Assembly (NCBI GenBank): GCA_011390385.1
Contig: JAABSN010000234.1
Span: 1-5,106 of the forward strand
Direction: 5' to 3'
Source of the DNA: Thioalkalivibrio nitratireducens
Lineage (GTDB): Bacteria > Pseudomonadota > Gammaproteobacteria > Ectothiorhodospirales > Ectothiorhodospiraceae
DNA length: 5,106 nt
Numbering within the stretch: position 1 is the stretch's first letter; the number at the start of each line of letters is the position of its first letter. Shown piece by piece: positions 1 through 5,106 of this stretch. A model generated the notes under the pieces. It was given only the letters and a program-made list of their open reading frames with translations, searched no databases and was not told where the DNA came from. The translations under genes were made by a program, and so were the position numbers.

Positions 1-306
1 CATGAAAAACACGATCCCGCGGCGCATCAGGCTGTAAATCAGCCACACCGCCCCCGCCGCGCACACCGCGCTCAGCAGGTTCAGCGCCTGCACCGCCTGG
101 TCCCCCGCAAGCCCGGCCAGTCCACGCGCCGCCAGCGACCACAGCGGCGAGGCGGGCGACAACTGCGGGTACAACCCGAGATGCGAGACCACCAGCGAGG
201 CTGACACCCCCGGGAAGGCCCCCTCGCTCAACGTCACCCCGTACACCCCGAACGCCACCAGCGCCATCACCGGCCCGATCACCCGATCTATCCAATTCGA
301 TTTCAT
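1..306 (-). CDS. Membrane protein N-terminal fragment, DUF2723/PMT glycosyltransferase-like
   Basis: The first 102 codons of a protein that runs off the left edge. The ATG at 306-304 is well supported: a strong Shine-Dalgarno (AGGAGGG on the minus strand, 318-312) sits 5 nt upstream, and a promoter lies further back. The visible protein begins MKSNWIDRV and has a hydrophobic segment at about residues 9-26. A loop follows with the pattern SHLGLYPQLSPASPLW (about 41-56), then a second hydrophobic helix with NLLSAVCAAGAVWLIYSLMRR (about 76-96). This order (first TM helix, a loop with LG-x-P-x-x-P-x-x-PLW/Y, then a helix starting NLLSA) is how DUF2723 and related GT-C/O-mannosyltransferase-like proteins begin. 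In those families the periplasmic loop carries acidic catalytic residues; here the usual GDSGE-type motif is replaced by a PGVSAS-like stretch, so activity cannot be assumed. The gene is confident; the family is recalled from pattern and is moderate. Confidence 0.6.
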   Translation of the reverse strand, partial: MKSNWIDRVIGPVMALVAFGVYGVTLSEGAFPGVSASLVVSHLGLYPQLSPASPLWSLAARGLAGLAGDQAVQALNLLSAVCAAGAVWLIYSLMRRGIVFFM

Positions 307-311
307 CGCTT

Positions 312-318
312 CCCTCCT
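312..318 (-). promoter_or_regulatory. Strong Shine-Dalgarno of the leftward gene
   Basis: AGGAGGG on the minus strand, 5 nt before the ATG at 306. It fixes the start of the leftward membrane-protein gene. It contrasts with the divergent ktrB gene, which has no recognisable ribosome binding site. Confidence 0.85.
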
Positions 319-344
319 AATGCTGGTCGTAATCCTCTCGCGCC

Positions 345-373
345 ACTATGCAGAATGCCCCATCGGGTGTCAA
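345..373 (-). promoter_or_regulatory. Sigma70-like promoter of the leftward gene
   Basis: On the minus strand a perfect -35 TTGACA (373-368) is followed after 17 nt by CATAGT (350-345), which matches 4 of 6 bases of the -10 consensus. The predicted transcript would start near 338 and have a leader of about 32 nt containing the AGGAGGG ribosome binding site. Read by eye; no expression evidence. Confidence 0.55.
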
Positions 374-390
374 GCCGCCGCCCCTCCTGC

Positions 391-416
391 CGCCACGGGC
401 GATTCAGCCCGCGGTG
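391..416. repeat. GC-rich inverted repeat between divergent promoters
   Basis: Arms 391-400 and 407-416 pair over 10 positions around a 6-nt loop (GATTCA). There is one A-C mismatch and one G-T wobble; the core is CGGGC/GCCCG. It lies between the two outward-facing promoters, so it could be an operator for a shared regulator. In GC-rich DNA a stem like this can also arise by chance. There is no T-run, so it is not an intrinsic terminator. Confidence 0.35.
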
Positions 417-425
417 TCGTCATCC

Positions 426-454
426 TTGACGCCCCTGCCCGGTACGGCTAGCAT
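426..454 (+). promoter_or_regulatory. Sigma70-like promoter of the ktrBA operon, probably giving a leaderless mRNA
   Basis: TTGACG (426-431, 5 of 6 to the -35 consensus) is followed after exactly 17 nt by TAGCAT (449-454, 4 of 6 to the -10 consensus). The -10 ends 8 nt before the ktrB ATG at 463, so a transcript from it would start at about 461-463, on or next to the start codon. No Shine-Dalgarno-like purine run precedes the ATG, which agrees with leaderless translation. Read by eye; needs a mapped 5' end. Confidence 0.5.
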
Positions 455-462
455 ACGTCCCG

Positions 463-2160
463 ATGATCAAGACACTTAAAGAAAGACTCAACACCATCAC
501 CGGGCCGCTGGCACTGGCCGGCTTCCTGTTGCTGCTCATCGAGCATACCGCATGGGCACGGCAGTTCCCGGACCTCATCCGCGCCATCAACCTCGGCATC
601 CTCGGTTTTTTTGCCGTGGATGTCCTGCTGAATCTGGCGGCGGCAAAAAAGCGTGCCGCATGGATAAGGCAGCACTGGTTTGATTTTATTGTCTTCGTCC
701 CGCTCGTTCAGTTTTTCTATGCCCCGCCCGACAGCGCCCTCTCGGTGATGCTCCGCCAGACGGCAATCGTGGCGATGTTGATTTCCAGGACACGGCGCGC
801 CCAGAAGTTCATCACCCTGCTCAGCCTCAAACCCGCCCACCTCATGCTCATGAGTTTTGCCGGGGTCATTGTGATCGGCGCTGTCCTGCTCATGCTTCCG
901 GCCGCGACCATTGCCGGGGAAACCACGACCCTGCTTAACGCCTTGTTCACATCCACATCGGCCGTCTGCGTGACCGGACTGATTGTCCACGATACCGCCA
1001 CGCATTTCACCTTCTTCGGACAAGCGGTGATCCTGGGACTGATCCAGCTCGGCGGGCTGGGAATCATGACCTTCTCGGTGGCGCTATCGCTGTTTTTGCG
1101 GCGCAGCGTCTCGATGAAGAATCAGAGCATCATGCAGGATGTACTTGATCAGGAAACGCTTCAAAGTGTCCGGCGGCTCATCGGATTCATCGTCCTGATG
1201 ACGCTGCTGCTGGAAACGGTCGGGGCGATCAGCCTCTATCGCGCGTGGCGGCCTCACTTCAGCGGCATCGGCGAGACGCTCTGGCACGCGGTCTTTCATT
1301 CCGTCTCCGCCTTCTGTAATGCCGGTTTCTCCACCTTCAGCGACAGCCTGGCCGGCTTTGCCCTCGACTTGCCGACCAACGCGACGGTCGGCAGCTTGAT
1401 CGTCCTGGGCGGCATCGGGTTTGTCGTGATCCACGACTTTTATCAGGCGGCCAGGAAACGACTGTCTCAGCCGCATGGCGCCCGGCACCGCTTTCGCATT
1501 CAAAGCAGGCTTGCACTCGGTTGGACCGGCGCACTGATCCTGCTCGGGACCGGGCTCGTTTTCTGGATCGAACGATCGAAATTGCTTGTCGGGCTCTCCT
1601 GCCAGGATGCCCTGCTGGTGTCTCTTTTCCAGTCGATCACTACGCGCACGGCCGGATTCAACACATGCGCCATCGAGGCGCTGCAGCCGGTTACACTCTT
1701 TCTTTTTATTGTATTCATGTTCATCGGCGCCTGCCCGGGCGGAACCGGCGGCGGCATCAAGACCACCACGCCGGCGGTCTTATGGGCTGTCGCCCGGGCC
1801 GGATTCATGCAACGTGAGAAAACCGAGATCTATCGCCGGACGATTCCGATCGACGTCATTCGCAAGGCGGTCATCGTGCTCTGCACCTCGTTACTGCTGG
1901 TCTGCGTTTCGGTCGGGCTGCTGGCGGCATTGGAACCGGACAAGGACTTTATGGCGGTTTCGTTTGAGACGGTCAGTGCCTTCGGCACCGTCGGGCTCTC
2001 CACCGGCATTACCGGATCGCTCTCGACTGGCGGCCGCATTCTGATCGTCGTGCTGATGTTTATCGGAAGGCTCGGGCCGCTCACCCTCGGATTCGCCTTT
2101 ATGCGCAAGATTCGACCGGTAAAATACAGCTATGCAGAAGAACGCATTATGATAGGATAA
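463..2160 (+). CDS. ktrB: KtrB/TrkH-family K+ transporter membrane subunit with VSD-like N-terminal domain
   Basis: Ion-conducting inner-membrane subunit of a Ktr-type K+ uptake system, 565 aa. The SKT-family core starts near residue 125. All four pore-loop selectivity-filter segments keep their glycine: VCVTGL (G172), FCNAGF (G288), TRTAGF (G398) and FGTVGL (G511). The gating loop PGGTGGGIKT is at 425-434 and the conserved fourth-repeat arginine is in GRLGPLT (R536). The C-terminus YAEERIMIG and the RRTIPIDVIRKA stretch (458-469) are typical of KtrB rather than E. coli TrkH. KtrB is usually about 450 aa; the extra 120 N-terminal residues form about four hydrophobic segments resembling S1-S4 of a voltage-sensor domain: FFAVDVLLNL (S2-like), WFDFIVFVPL (S3-like with Asp) and a short basic SRTRRAQK at 108-115 (S4-like). 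ATG 463 is the only ATG, GTG or TTG in frame after the upstream stop at 427-429. ktrA follows after 8 nt. Confidence 0.95.
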   Translation: MIKTLKERLNTITGPLALAGFLLLLIEHTAWARQFPDLIRAINLGILGFFAVDVLLNLAAAKKRAAWIRQHWFDFIVFVPLVQFFYAPPDSALSVMLRQTAIVAMLISRTRRAQKFITLLSLKPAHLMLMSFAGVIVIGAVLLMLPAATIAGETTTLLNALFTSTSAVCVTGLIVHDTATHFTFFGQAVILGLIQLGGLGIMTFSVALSLFLRRSVSMKNQSIMQDVLDQETLQSVRRLIGFIVLMTLLLETVGAISLYRAWRPHFSGIGETLWHAVFHSVSAFCNAGFSTFSDSLAGFALDLPTNATVGSLIVLGGIGFVVIHDFYQAARKRLSQPHGARHRFRIQSRLALGWTGALILLGTGLVFWIERSKLLVGLSCQDALLVSLFQSITTRTAGFNTCAIEALQPVTLFLFIVFMFIGACPGGTGGGIKTTTPAVLWAVARAGFMQREKTEIYRRTIPIDVIRKAVIVLCTSLLLVCVSVGLLAALEPDKDFMAVSFETVSAFGTVGLSTGITGSLSTGGRILIVVLMFIGRLGPLTLGFAFMRKIRPVKYSYAEERIMIG

Positions 2161-2168
2161 CGTTAACT

Positions 2169-2855
2169 ATGAGAACGATTGCAGTAATTGGACTGGGTGG
2201 TTTCGGCAGCGCGGTGGCGCGCGCGCTGACAGACAAGGGCGTTCAGGTCCTGGCGATTGACCGGGACCGGGAACTGGTGGAAGCCATCAAGGATTCGGTC
2301 GCCCACGCGGCCACATTGAACGCCACCGACGAGGAAGCCTTGCGTGCCGTCGGCATCCAGAACGTCGATGTCGCACTCGTTTGTATCGGCAAGGAGATCG
2401 AAGCCAATCTGCTGACTACCATTCTGCTCAAGAAAATGGAGGTTCATCGCATCTGGACACGGGTCATCAGTCCGCTTCAGGAAGAAATGCTCAAAATGCT
2501 GGAGGTTGAGAACATCATCAACCTGGAAAAGGAGATGGGGGTGAACGTCGCCGCCAGCCTCGTCTCCACGAACATCACCCGCCATATTCCCCTCTCGAAG
2601 ACCCACAGCATTATCGAGGTACAGGTTCCGCCGGAATTCACAGGGAAAACGCTACGGGCCATCGACCTTCGCGCTAAATTCAACATCAACATTGTCGCCA
2701 TCAAGAAAATGGTACCGACCATTACCGACCAGGGGGAACGCGCAGTCGAAGAACGAATTGAAGATGTTCCGCAGCCCGACGATATTCTCGAGGAGAGCGA
2801 CCGGCTGCTCGTCGTCGGCAGTGACAAGAACGTCAGAAAGTTTGCCGACCGATGA
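2169..2855 (+). CDS. ktrA: KtrA/TrkA-family RCK subunit gating K+ uptake
   Basis: Cytoplasmic regulatory subunit that forms a ring under KtrB and gates K+ flux by binding ATP/ADP or NAD(H); 228 aa, the normal KtrA length. The RCK_N Rossmann domain (1 to about 125) starts with the dinucleotide-binding loop GLGGFGSAVA (8-17), followed by an acidic residue at the end of strand 2 (D31 in LAIDRD), the ribose-contacting position. The helix NLEKEMGVNVAASLVS (118-133) is the usual crossover into the RCK_C/TrkA_C domain (about 137-228), ending in DRLLVVGSDKNVRKF. The start at 2169 is 8 nt after the ktrB stop; AGGA at 2154-2157, inside the ktrB end, may serve as a distant ribosome binding site. The stop overlaps the next start as ATGA (2852-2855). 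No truncation or missing motif seen. Confidence 0.95.
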   Translation: MRTIAVIGLGGFGSAVARALTDKGVQVLAIDRDRELVEAIKDSVAHAATLNATDEEALRAVGIQNVDVALVCIGKEIEANLLTTILLKKMEVHRIWTRVISPLQEEMLKMLEVENIINLEKEMGVNVAASLVSTNITRHIPLSKTHSIIEVQVPPEFTGKTLRAIDLRAKFNINIVAIKKMVPTITDQGERAVEERIEDVPQPDDILEESDRLLVVGSDKNVRKFADR

Positions 2856-3565
2856 CCTCGCGCTTTATCAGAATTGTCTGGATCACCCTCACGGCATGCG
2901 CCGCGGCATCCGCCGTGATCGGATGGTTGGAAGCCGAACCGCCAGCCAGCGGCGTGCTGCTGGTGCTGGCGCTTATCATCCTGGCGGTCTGGATCGGGTT
3001 GACCATTCGCCTGCTGGCATTCCGGAAAAAACTCTATCATTTTTTCCGCCGCTTGCTGGCAGGCGATTACGAGGCCGGCATCCGAAGCAGGAAACGGTTC
3101 AACGACGAACTTTCCCGCCTCGAGGATATGGCCAACCAGTTCGCCGACAGGCTCAGGGAATACGATCGGTTGCGCGCCGATCGCGTTTCGGTCCAGGCCC
3201 GCGCACTCGACCTGACCCTGCGCACGTCCAAGGAAATGATGATCACCGCCGATACCGAGAAGGAAACACTCGTCTTTAATCCGGCCGCCCAGAAACAACT
3301 CGGCATTTCCGGCAAAAGCTGGCCTTTTGAAGTTATCCTGAAACCCAAGGACAATGCCACCTTTGCGCGACTTTTCAACCGCAGCATTTCCGGCAGCAAA
3401 CTCAACACCGAGGGCAAATGCCGGTTGAAAATGCCCGGCATGGCAACCCCGGTTACGCTTCACTGCCTGATCCTGCCGCTGCGCGACCGTGACGAAACCG
3501 TCCGCTTTGCCCTGATTATCCTCGACGACGTGAAAGCGACACAGGAAGCAGCACCCGACAAGTAA
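2852..3565 (+). CDS. Two-TM HAMP-like/PAS membrane protein without output domain, third gene of the ktr operon
   Basis: 237 aa and not a named family that I recognise. Two hydrophobic helices (about 6-25 and 34-56) with a loop of only about 8 residues between them anchor it in the membrane. Next comes a HAMP-like amphipathic stretch (about 57-105) with the typical LLAGDYEA...DELSRLEDMANQFADRL pattern, a connector coiled coil (about 103-125), and a PAS-like fold (about 126-228) with MITADTEKETLVFNPAAQKQLGI and a C-terminal strand ending RFALIILDDV. It stops there. No His-kinase H-box, ATPase, GGDEF, EAL or methyl-accepting segment follows, and the 116 bp before the next gene cannot hold one, so this is not a frameshifted kinase. 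It resembles the sensory half of a histidine kinase. The ATGA overlap with ktrA indicates translational coupling and suggests a job in K+ uptake control, for example sensing through the membrane or binding KtrA/KtrB. That role is inference. Confidence 0.85.
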   Translation: MTSRFIRIVWITLTACAAASAVIGWLEAEPPASGVLLVLALIILAVWIGLTIRLLAFRKKLYHFFRRLLAGDYEAGIRSRKRFNDELSRLEDMANQFADRLREYDRLRADRVSVQARALDLTLRTSKEMMITADTEKETLVFNPAAQKQLGISGKSWPFEVILKPKDNATFARLFNRSISGSKLNTEGKCRLKMPGMATPVTLHCLILPLRDRDETVRFALIILDDVKATQEAAPDK

Positions 3566-3628
3566 GACGGCCGCCGGTAGAATGCAACCGCAGATTGAAC
3601 TTGGCCATTTTGTCGCAGTTCTTATTAC

Positions 3629-3703
3629 GGAGATTAGGGCGAAAGATAAAGGTTGCGTATGCTCCCCCCTGATCTTTGGCCTTAATCTTTCGCCTTAATC
3701 TCC
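3629..3703. repeat. Near-perfect 24-bp inverted repeat (large hairpin) between convergent genes
   Basis: Arms 3629-3652 and 3680-3703 are complementary at 22 of 24 positions. As RNA transcribed rightwards, one of the two differences becomes a G-U pair and the other is an A-A mismatch. The loop is 27 nt (3653-3679). It lies downstream of both the rightward ktr operon and the leftward deacetylase gene, where a bidirectional terminator would be expected. Neither side has the T-run of a classical intrinsic terminator: the right arm is followed by TCCCCCCT and the left arm, read leftwards, by CGTAATAAG. It is therefore better described as a REP/MITE-like palindromic element or mRNA 3'-end stabilising hairpin, possibly also acting in termination. 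Confidence 0.75.
3672..3701. repeat. 13-bp tandem repeat forming the right arm of the hairpin
   Basis: ATCTTTGGCCTTA (3672-3684) and ATCTTTCGCCTTA (3685-3697) are consecutive copies with one difference, followed by a partial third copy ATCT (3698-3701). An inverted, diverged copy lies in the left arm. The array is bracketed by two identical TCCCCCCT octamers (3663-3670 and 3701-3708). The 13-bp unit is not a multiple of three, yet the reading frame of the leftward gene enters the array and ends within it. Confidence 0.75.
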
Positions 3704-5106
3704 CCCCTCCCCGCAGTTACCCGCTCGTGGAGCCCTTCAAAGAAGTGGCGCGCATTCAAGCCTAACGTTCGCGTGCGGTAGCCGCCTTCCTGCACAACCA
3801 ACGTGGGCAGGCCGAGCGCCCCGATCATGCGTCCGCTCGTCTCAAAATCCCTGGCGACCAGCGTCCAGCTACCGGTCGGATCGGCCTTGGCGGTATCGAG
3901 TCCGAGCGCGACAACCAGGAAGTCGGGCTTGAAGGCCTCAACGCGCTTTAACATTCTGGCCAGCGTCTGGTGGTACTGCTCAACGCTGCAGTGTTCGGGC
4001 AGCGGCACGTTGACGTTGAATCCCTTGCCGGCATTTTTGCCGGTTTCGTTGCTGAAACCGGAAAAGTAAGGATAGGCATAGGCGGGGTCACCGTGAATGG
4101 AAAGGGTCAGCACATCCGGCCGATCATAGAAGATGTCCTGCGTGCCGTTACCATGATGGAAATCAATGTCGAGTATGGCCACTTTACCGTAATCCGAGAG
4201 GTATTCACCCGCGGCGGCCGTGGAATTAAAATAACAGAAGCCACCGAACTTGCTCCATTCGGCGTGATGCCCCGGGGGGCGGACGAGCGCGTAGGCCAGC
4301 GCGTAGTCTTCCAGCAGTAACTCGGCGGCGGTCACGGCGCAGTCGACCGCACCGGTTGCCGCCAGATAGGCGTTGCCGTTAAGCGGGGTCATCGTATCGG
4401 TACAGAAACAACCGAGCTGGACCTCGATATCCTGCGATTTGCGGAAGCAATTGCGTCCCGGGAAGACGGACGGATAGATTGATTTATCAGCGGGCAGCTG
4501 GCGGCAGACCGCTTTGAGAAAGGCGAGGTATTCGGGGTCATGGATCCGCCGTAACAGGGCGATCGGGGTCTTGCGCGGCGCCACCCGCTGGAACATGCCC
4601 GTTTTCTCGATCTCCTTGAGAATCTGCGGCAGGCGGATGGGCGATTCAAGGTAGCCCTTGTCGGCGACGTGATGAATGGCGTGTTTCGCGTTCACCACCA
4701 GACCGATAGAGGCCTTCGCATGCTTCCTGACGTCGATCGGGGGTTTCTTGTACTGCGGCGGCCGCAGGACGGCGGGATCATCCCGAAAAGAGTCGATCAC
4801 TTCCTGAATCAGTTCCTGAGAAATAATATCGTGATACTTCCGGTTCAGGATGGCGTGAACCACTTGGCGCGTCAGACCCAGCGAAAGCGGCGCGCGGGTA
4901 GCGAGCGGGTCGTACATCAAATAGTAGAGATCCTCGTCGCCCGGCTTGACAGGGCTGTCGTACACGCTGTTGAGGATAGGACGGGCACCGTAGCGCTCAT
5001 AGAAAAGCATGCGCTGTTTGTTTTGTTTCAGGATCGCCGGATTGCCAATACGGGCCGGGTCATCGATGCTGCACTCGAAAAAAAGCCCTTTGGCATTCAA
5101 ATTGAC
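3682..5106 (-). CDS. GNAT acetyltransferase (C-terminal part) fused to HDAC/acetylpolyamine amidohydrolase-family deacetylase, partial
   Basis: 474 residues visible; the frame is open at the right edge, so the true start is outside the window. Numbering from a TTG at 5100-5098, residues 1 to about 100 look like the last part of a GNAT domain (KQRMLFYERYGARPI at 28-42, then PGDEDLYYLMYDPL at 53-66). The deacetylase domain runs from about 130 to 460. Its hallmarks are the His-His dyad RPPGHHAE (H278, H279), DIDFHHGNGTQ with Zn ligands D313 and H315, third Zn ligand D402 in LGLDTAKADP, and EGGY with catalytic-type Y441. LGLDT in place of the usual AGFDAH, and the segment CFCTDTMTPLNGNAY (231-245), point to the acetylpolyamine amidohydrolase branch. 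The reaction would be Zn-dependent removal of acetyl from an amine (polyamine or lysine). All catalytic residues are present. The last residues (EIKAKD) and stop are encoded by the palindromic repeat. The gene is convergent with the ktr operon. TTG is probably not the real start. Confidence 0.9.
   Translation of the reverse strand, partial: VNLNAKGLFFECSIDDPARIGNPAILKQNKQRMLFYERYGARPILNSVYDSPVKPGDEDLYYLMYDPLATRAPLSLGLTRQVVHAILNRKYHDIISQELIQEVIDSFRDDPAVLRPPQYKKPPIDVRKHAKASIGLVVNAKHAIHHVADKGYLESPIRLPQILKEIEKTGMFQRVAPRKTPIALLRRIHDPEYLAFLKAVCRQLPADKSIYPSVFPGRNCFRKSQDIEVQLGCFCTDTMTPLNGNAYLAATGAVDCAVTAAELLLEDYALAYALVRPPGHHAEWSKFGGFCYFNSTAAAGEYLSDYGKVAILDIDFHHGNGTQDIFYDRPDVLTLSIHGDPAYAYPYFSGFSNETGKNAGKGFNVNVPLPEHCSVEQYHQTLARMLKRVEAFKPDFLVVALGLDTAKADPTGSWTLVARDFETSGRMIGALGLPTLVVQEGGYRTRTLGLNARHFFEGLHERVTAGRGEIKAKD

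Noticed and set aside
448..1067. Long minus-strand open frames opposite the start of ktrB
   Set aside because: They lie antisense to a clear KtrB coding frame. Their translations are low-complexity, charged or Arg/Ser-rich products without recognisable domains, typical of shadows in GC-rich DNA.
2477..3463. A 328-codon minus-strand open frame across ktrA and the HAMP-PAS gene
   Set aside because: It is antisense to two genes with strong domain evidence and an ATGA overlap, and its translation shows no coherent fold or family.
2852..3565. Histidine kinase broken by a frameshift
   Set aside because: The sequence after the stop has no kinase-like coding in any frame, and only 116 bp remain before the convergent gene.
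3672..3701. Remnant of a CRISPR array
   Set aside because: The 13-bp units are directly adjacent with no spacers, are too short for CRISPR repeats, and have no cas gene nearby.
3629..3703. Classical rho-independent terminator
   Set aside because: The stem is strong, but no T-run follows on either strand and the 27-nt loop is long. It was therefore recorded as a repeat/hairpin, with termination only a possibility.
5098..5100. TTG as the true start of the deacetylase gene
   Set aside because: The frame stays open to the window edge and the first 100 residues look like the tail of a GNAT domain, so initiation here would begin inside a domain. The gene was called partial instead.

Overview
This looks like GC-rich chromosomal DNA from a Gram-negative-type bacterium. 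Nothing in it fixes the phylum. The variant mannosyltransferase-like protein, the N-terminally extended KtrB and the GNAT/deacetylase fusion would fit a PVC-type (for example Kiritimatiellota-like) or deltaproteobacterial genome, but that is a weak inference. No rRNA, tRNA, insertion sequence, phage gene or CRISPR array was seen.

Layout. (1) Positions 1-306, minus strand: the first 102 codons of a membrane protein resembling the N-terminus of DUF2723/PMT-type glycosyltransferases; the rest lies beyond the left edge. (2) Positions 307-462: a divergent intergenic region with one good sigma70-like promoter per direction and a GC-rich inverted repeat between them. (3) Positions 463-3565, plus strand: a tight three-gene operon. 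It has ktrB (K+ channel subunit with an extra N-terminal four-helix domain resembling a voltage sensor), ktrA (NAD/nucleotide-binding RCK gating subunit) and a two-TM HAMP-like/PAS protein with no output domain, joined to ktrA by an ATGA overlap. (4) Positions 3566-3708: a short convergent gap with a near-perfect 24-bp inverted repeat (27-nt loop). Its right arm is part of a 13-bp tandem repeat and supplies the last codons and stop of the next gene. (5) Positions 3682-5106, minus strand: a zinc-dependent deacetylase of the HDAC/acetylpolyamine amidohydrolase superfamily. It is preceded in the same reading frame by what looks like the C-terminal end of a GNAT acetyltransferase domain, and the frame is still open at the right edge.

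How the genes work together. KtrB and KtrA should form a nucleotide-gated, ion-coupled K+ uptake system. The third gene is a plausible membrane-anchored sensor or modulator of that system; this is inferred from operon structure only. The GNAT-HDAC protein is transcribed convergently and would combine acetyl transfer and acetyl removal in one polypeptide, probably on a polyamine, other small amine or protein lysine.

The observations most worth following are the orphan HAMP-PAS protein locked into the ktr operon, the GNAT-HDAC fusion, the VSD-like extension of KtrB, the apparently leaderless ktrB transcript and the repeat element that forms the deacetylase C-terminus.
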